From positions 1 to 40,993 of the forward strand of contig CANQXZ010000009.1 of assembly GCA_947627955.1 (NCBI GenBank): 40,993 nt of DNA, written 5' to 3'. Under the pieces are notes generated by a model. That model made no database searches. It worked only from the letters and a program-made list of their open reading frames with translations, and was not told the DNA's origin. Within the stretch, counting starts at the first letter, position 1; each line of letters begins with the position of its first letter. The translations under genes were made by a program, and so were the position numbers. This stretch comes from an uncultured Clostridia bacterium (GTDB taxonomy: Bacteria > Bacillota > Clostridia > Christensenellales > Borkfalkiaceae). Of this stretch, positions 38,600 through 40,993 are shown piece after piece.

Positions 38600-40053
38600 A
38601 CGCGTATATAGGGGTAGATCTCGGCACCTCAGCCGCCAAATTCATACTCTGCGGGAAGGACGGGTCCGTTTTCGCCTCCGTCTCGGAGGAGTATCCCGTA
38701 CTGCGCCCCCGCGCGGGCTGGACCGAACAGGACCCCGCCGTCTGGACCGCCGCCGTGGAAAGGGGGATATCCCGCCTTTTGGAGGGCGCCGACAGAAAAG
38801 CGGTAAAGGGCATAGGCGTCGCGGGACAGATGCACGGGCTCGTCGCCCTCGGCAAGGACGGCGAAGTACTGCGCCCCTGCATCCTCTGGAACGACGGCAG
38901 GACGGAAGAGGAAACGGCATACTTAAACGGCGCGTTCGGCAGGGACAGGCTCACCCGCCTCACAGGCAACATGGCGTACGCGGGCTTTACCCTTCCGAAG
39001 ATCCTCTGGCTAAAAAAGCACGAGCCCGCCGTGTTCGCCGCGATATCGAAGATAATGCTGCCGAAAGACTATATAACCTATCTCTTCACGGGAGTATTCT
39101 CAACCGACTATTCCGACGCCGCGGGCACCCTGCTTTTAGACGTAGAAAACAGGAATTGGAGCGGGGATATGCTCCGATTAACGGGGCTTGGGGAGAGCTG
39201 TCTTCCGCGCCTTTACGAGAGCTTTGCGCCCGTAGGGAAGCTCTCTGAAAAACACAAAAAAATGTGGGGGCTCGGCGACGTGACGGTTTGCGCCGGCGCG
39301 GGCGACAACGCCGCCGCGGCGGTGGGCACGGGCGCCGTAAACGACGGGGACTGCACACTGTCTCTCGGCACGAGCGGAACGCTCTTCGTGGCGCGCGACA
39401 GCTTTTCTTCCCCCGCGGGCAACGCCCTGCACTCCTTCTGCCACGCGAACGGAAAATATCACCTGATGGGCTGCATCCTCTCGGCGGCGAGCTGTTTCGG
39501 CTGGTGGACGGGCGTGCTCGGCGAATCCGACCCCGAAAGCGTGCAGGCGGGGCTGGAACCCCTTATGGGGGAAAACGACGTGTTCTTCCTCCCCTACCTC
39601 TCGGGCGAGCGCAGCCCGCACAACGACGTGAACGCACGCGGCGCGTTTATAGGGCTGTCTCACGGCACAGACCGCGGAAAGATGACCCTCGCCGTCATGG
39701 AAGGCGTGGCGTTCGCGCTGAGGGACTGCCTCGAAGCGGCGAGAGCCTGCGGAATAAAAACGGACAGGGCAAAGCTGTGCGGGGGCGGAGCGAAGAGCCC
39801 GCTCTGGCGGAAGGTGATCGCTAACGCGCTCGGGATCACAGTGGAGATCCCCGCCGCGGAAGAGGGTCCATCCTACGGGGCGGCGATGCTCGCCATGACG
39901 GCTTGCGGGGAATATCGCAATGTCGGGGAAGCCTGCGCGGCGATCGTGCGCACGGACGGCGAGATCCGCCCCGACAGCCGCGTCGCTGCGCTGTACGACG
40001 AAAAATACGGCGTTTTCAGGAAGCTGTATCCCGCGCTGAAAGATATATATTGA
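38596..40053 (+). CDS. xylB: Xylulokinase
   Basis: Phosphorylates D-xylulose to xylulose 5-phosphate, delivering xylose carbon to the pentose phosphate pathway. 485-residue FGGY-family kinase: phosphate-1 motif [10 protein letters not shown] (7-16), substrate segment GVAGQMHGL, the catalytic aspartate in [11 protein letters not shown], adenosine motif [10 protein letters not shown] and the FGGY-type GGGAKSPLW. Start overlaps the xylA stop (ATGA), indicating coupled translation. A strong hairpin follows the gene. No xylose transporter or XylR regulator is present in the window. Confidence 0.96.
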   Translation: MNAYIGVDLGTSAAKFILCGKDGSVFASVSEEYPVLRPRAGWTEQDPAVWTAAVERGISRLLEGADRKAVKGIGVAGQMHGLVALGKDGEVLRPCILWNDGRTEEETAYLNGAFGRDRLTRLTGNMAYAGFTLPKILWLKKHEPAVFAAISKIMLPKDYITYLFTGVFSTDYSDAAGTLLLDVENRNWSGDMLRLTGLGESCLPRLYESFAPVGKLSEKHKKMWGLGDVTVCAGAGDNAAAAVGTGAVNDGDCTLSLGTSGTLFVARDSFSSPAGNALHSFCHANGKYHLMGCILSAASCFGWWTGVLGESDPESVQAGLEPLMGENDVFFLPYLSGERSPHNDVNARGAFIGLSHGTDRGKMTLAVMEGVAFALRDCLEAARACGIKTDRAKLCGGGAKSPLWRKVIANALGITVEIPAAEEGPSYGAAMLAMTACGEYRNVGEACAAIVRTDGEIRPDSRVAALYDEKYGVFRKLYPALKDIY

Positions 40054-40069
40054 AATGAGTTGTGGCTTA

Positions 40070-40104
40070 CGCCCGCCGCGCGGCAGCGCGGCGGGCGGTC
40101 TTTC
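40070..40104 (+). terminator. Terminator of xylAB
   Basis: Perfect 12-bp GC stem (cgcccgccgcgc / gcgcggcgggcg), GGCA loop, followed by GTCTTTC. Confidence 0.75.
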
Positions 40105-40142
40105 GTGTGTCGCGGCGCGCGGACGGCGCATAATATGGTTCT

Positions 40143-40628
40143 ATGAAAATAAAAGAGTACGACAGGGCGGCGGCGCTCGCCTATGCGAGAAAATGGGCGC
40201 TCGGGCGCAATCCCGCATATTACGACTTTTCGCGCATAGGGGGCGACTGCACCAACTTCGCCTCGCAGTGCATCTTCGCAGGCGCGGGCGAAATGAATTT
40301 CACTCCCACTTTCGGCTGGTTTTACAGGTCGGCAAACGACCGCACCCCGTCGTGGACGGGAGTGGAATATCTGTATAACTTCCTCACGGGCAACAGCGGC
40401 ACAGGTCCGTTCGGAACGGAGACGCCGCTCTCACGGCTCGAAACGGGCGATATAGTCCAGCTCGGCAACGCGACGGGCGACTTTTATCACTCCCCCGTGG
40501 TCGTCTCCGTCTCGGGCGGCAGGATATTCGTCGCGGCGCACTCCTTCGACGTGTTCGGCAAGCCCCTTTCCTCATATTCGTTTGCCATCGCGAGGGGGAT
40601 ACATATAGAGGGCGTGCGCGAACCCTGA
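40143..40628 (+). CDS. Amidase_6-domain protein (putative amidase)
   Basis: A 161-residue protein consisting of just one putative amidase domain (Amidase_6, a papain-like fold found in clostridial and bacillar spore or envelope proteins). Family landmarks: YDRAAALAYARKWALGRNPA, FSRIGGDCTNFASQC with likely nucleophile C36, FGWFYRSANDRTPSWTGV and, near the end, a histidine in FVAAHSFD. No signal peptide is visible, so it would be cytoplasmic or in the mother cell. The ATG is the first possible start after an in-frame TAA, yet there is no Shine-Dalgarno; a TAATAT/CATAAT box lies 7-9 nt before it, compatible with a leaderless mRNA. Confidence 0.85.
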   Translation: MKIKEYDRAAALAYARKWALGRNPAYYDFSRIGGDCTNFASQCIFAGAGEMNFTPTFGWFYRSANDRTPSWTGVEYLYNFLTGNSGTGPFGTETPLSRLETGDIVQLGNATGDFYHSPVVVSVSGGRIFVAAHSFDVFGKPLSSYSFAIARGIHIEGVREP

Positions 40629-40680
40629 CGCCGCGGCGAAAACTCTTTTTGCCCGCCTTGCAATTCGGAGTTAAAAACGC

Positions 40681-40709
40681 TTGCAAACGGCGGAAGAAAT
40701 TGTTATAAT
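40681..40709 (+). promoter_or_regulatory. Promoter of tRNA-Val
   Basis: TTGCAA (40681-40686), 17-nt spacer, TATAAT (40704-40709). The tRNA starts about 86 nt after the expected transcription start. Confidence 0.8.
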
Positions 40710-40801
40710 ACAGTCGTTAGCGGTCAAGAGCGGATATTTCGGGGCGGCGCGGATAATTGCGGGCGTTCCCGAGGATAAAACCGACGTTCCGCCGCGCATT
40801 T

Positions 40802-40878
<77 letters not shown>

Positions 40879-40905
40879 CACCGCAAAATCCCCCTCCCCG
40901 CGTAT

Positions 40906-40993
40906 GGGGATATGGCTCATTTAGTACGACGAGCGAGCCATTTCATAGCACAGCACAGTGCGCTGTGCGTGGCGAGCGAGACGAGCTTGCGCA
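40906..40993 (+). repeat. tRNA-like 5' end joined to dispersed repeat member C (runs off the window)
   Basis: 40906-40925 reads like a tRNA acceptor strand and D-arm (ggggata, tg, gctc...). It is joined to cgacgagcg (40927-40935), a hairpin gcacagc/gctgtgc (40948-40968), and gagcttgcgca (40983-40993). The same words occur in the same order and spacing in member B (cgacgagcg to gagcttgcgca: 55 nt there, 56 nt here). The element is cut by the end of the window. Confidence 0.7.

Noticed and set aside
40629-40680. Terminator after the Amidase_6 gene (cgccgcggcg followed by cttttt)
   Set aside because: The palindrome has no loop and cannot form a normal hairpin.

Overview
The window looks like a chromosome segment from an anaerobic gut-type member of the Clostridia. 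Evidence seen directly: GC-rich genes that nevertheless favour ATA (Ile) and AGG (Arg) codons, Firmicute-like sigma-A promoters (TTGACA/TTGCAA, 17 nt, TATAAT), strong Shine-Dalgarno sites, and gene families typical of Clostridia (Sapep/PepV dipeptidase, Amidase_6, clostridial pyridoxamine kinase, S18 with the CxxC...CxxH zinc site). A Christensenellales-like host (Borkfalkia and relatives) is my inference, not something I could test.

Layout. 0.2-1.9 kb (-): a HIT-family protein followed by a GltD/GltA-like flavoprotein. 2.0-10 kb (-): one 2656-codon gene for a membrane-anchored surface protein made of repeated beta-rich domains. 10.3-10.5 kb (-): a small membrane protein. 10.6-15.3 kb (+): ilvB-ilvN-ilvD-yggS, the branched-chain amino acid operon without ilvC. 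15.3-17.4 kb (+): a MATE transporter fused to a cytidylate-kinase-like domain, behind a terminator-type leader. 17.5-18.6 kb (-): rpsF-ssb-rpsR with a probable S6:S18 leader. 18.7-22.4 kb (-): a second membrane-anchored repeat protein (1224 aa). 22.4-25.9 kb: cca (-) diverging from dagK and a PAS-SpoIIE phosphatase (+). 25.9-30.6 kb (-): a two-component system, pyridoxamine kinase and dxs. 30.7-32.9 kb (+): PepV-like dipeptidase and a YiiX-like hydrolase. 33-34.1 kb (-): a Mbeg1/DUF2974-like hydrolase. 34.3-36 kb: a tRNA-Arg locus with tRNA fragments and repeat elements, next to an AT-rich nitroreductase/Nim-like pair (-). 36.1-37 kb (-): a membrane protein of unknown function. 37.2-40.1 kb (+): xylA-xylB. 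40.1-41 kb (+): an Amidase_6 protein and tRNA-Val, followed by another repeat element that runs off the end.

The most unusual content is: (1) a dispersed, structured repeat family at three or four places in the window, which in two places is joined to the 5' part of a tRNA at the D-loop; in the tRNA-Arg locus it lies between a perfect consensus promoter and the intact tRNA; (2) two long repeat proteins with one N-terminal membrane anchor each; (3) the MATE-kinase fusion and its attenuator-like leader; (4) divergent cca/dagK promoters sharing one palindromic -35 hexamer with exact 17-nt spacing on both sides. There is no CRISPR array, no transposase and no rRNA in the window.
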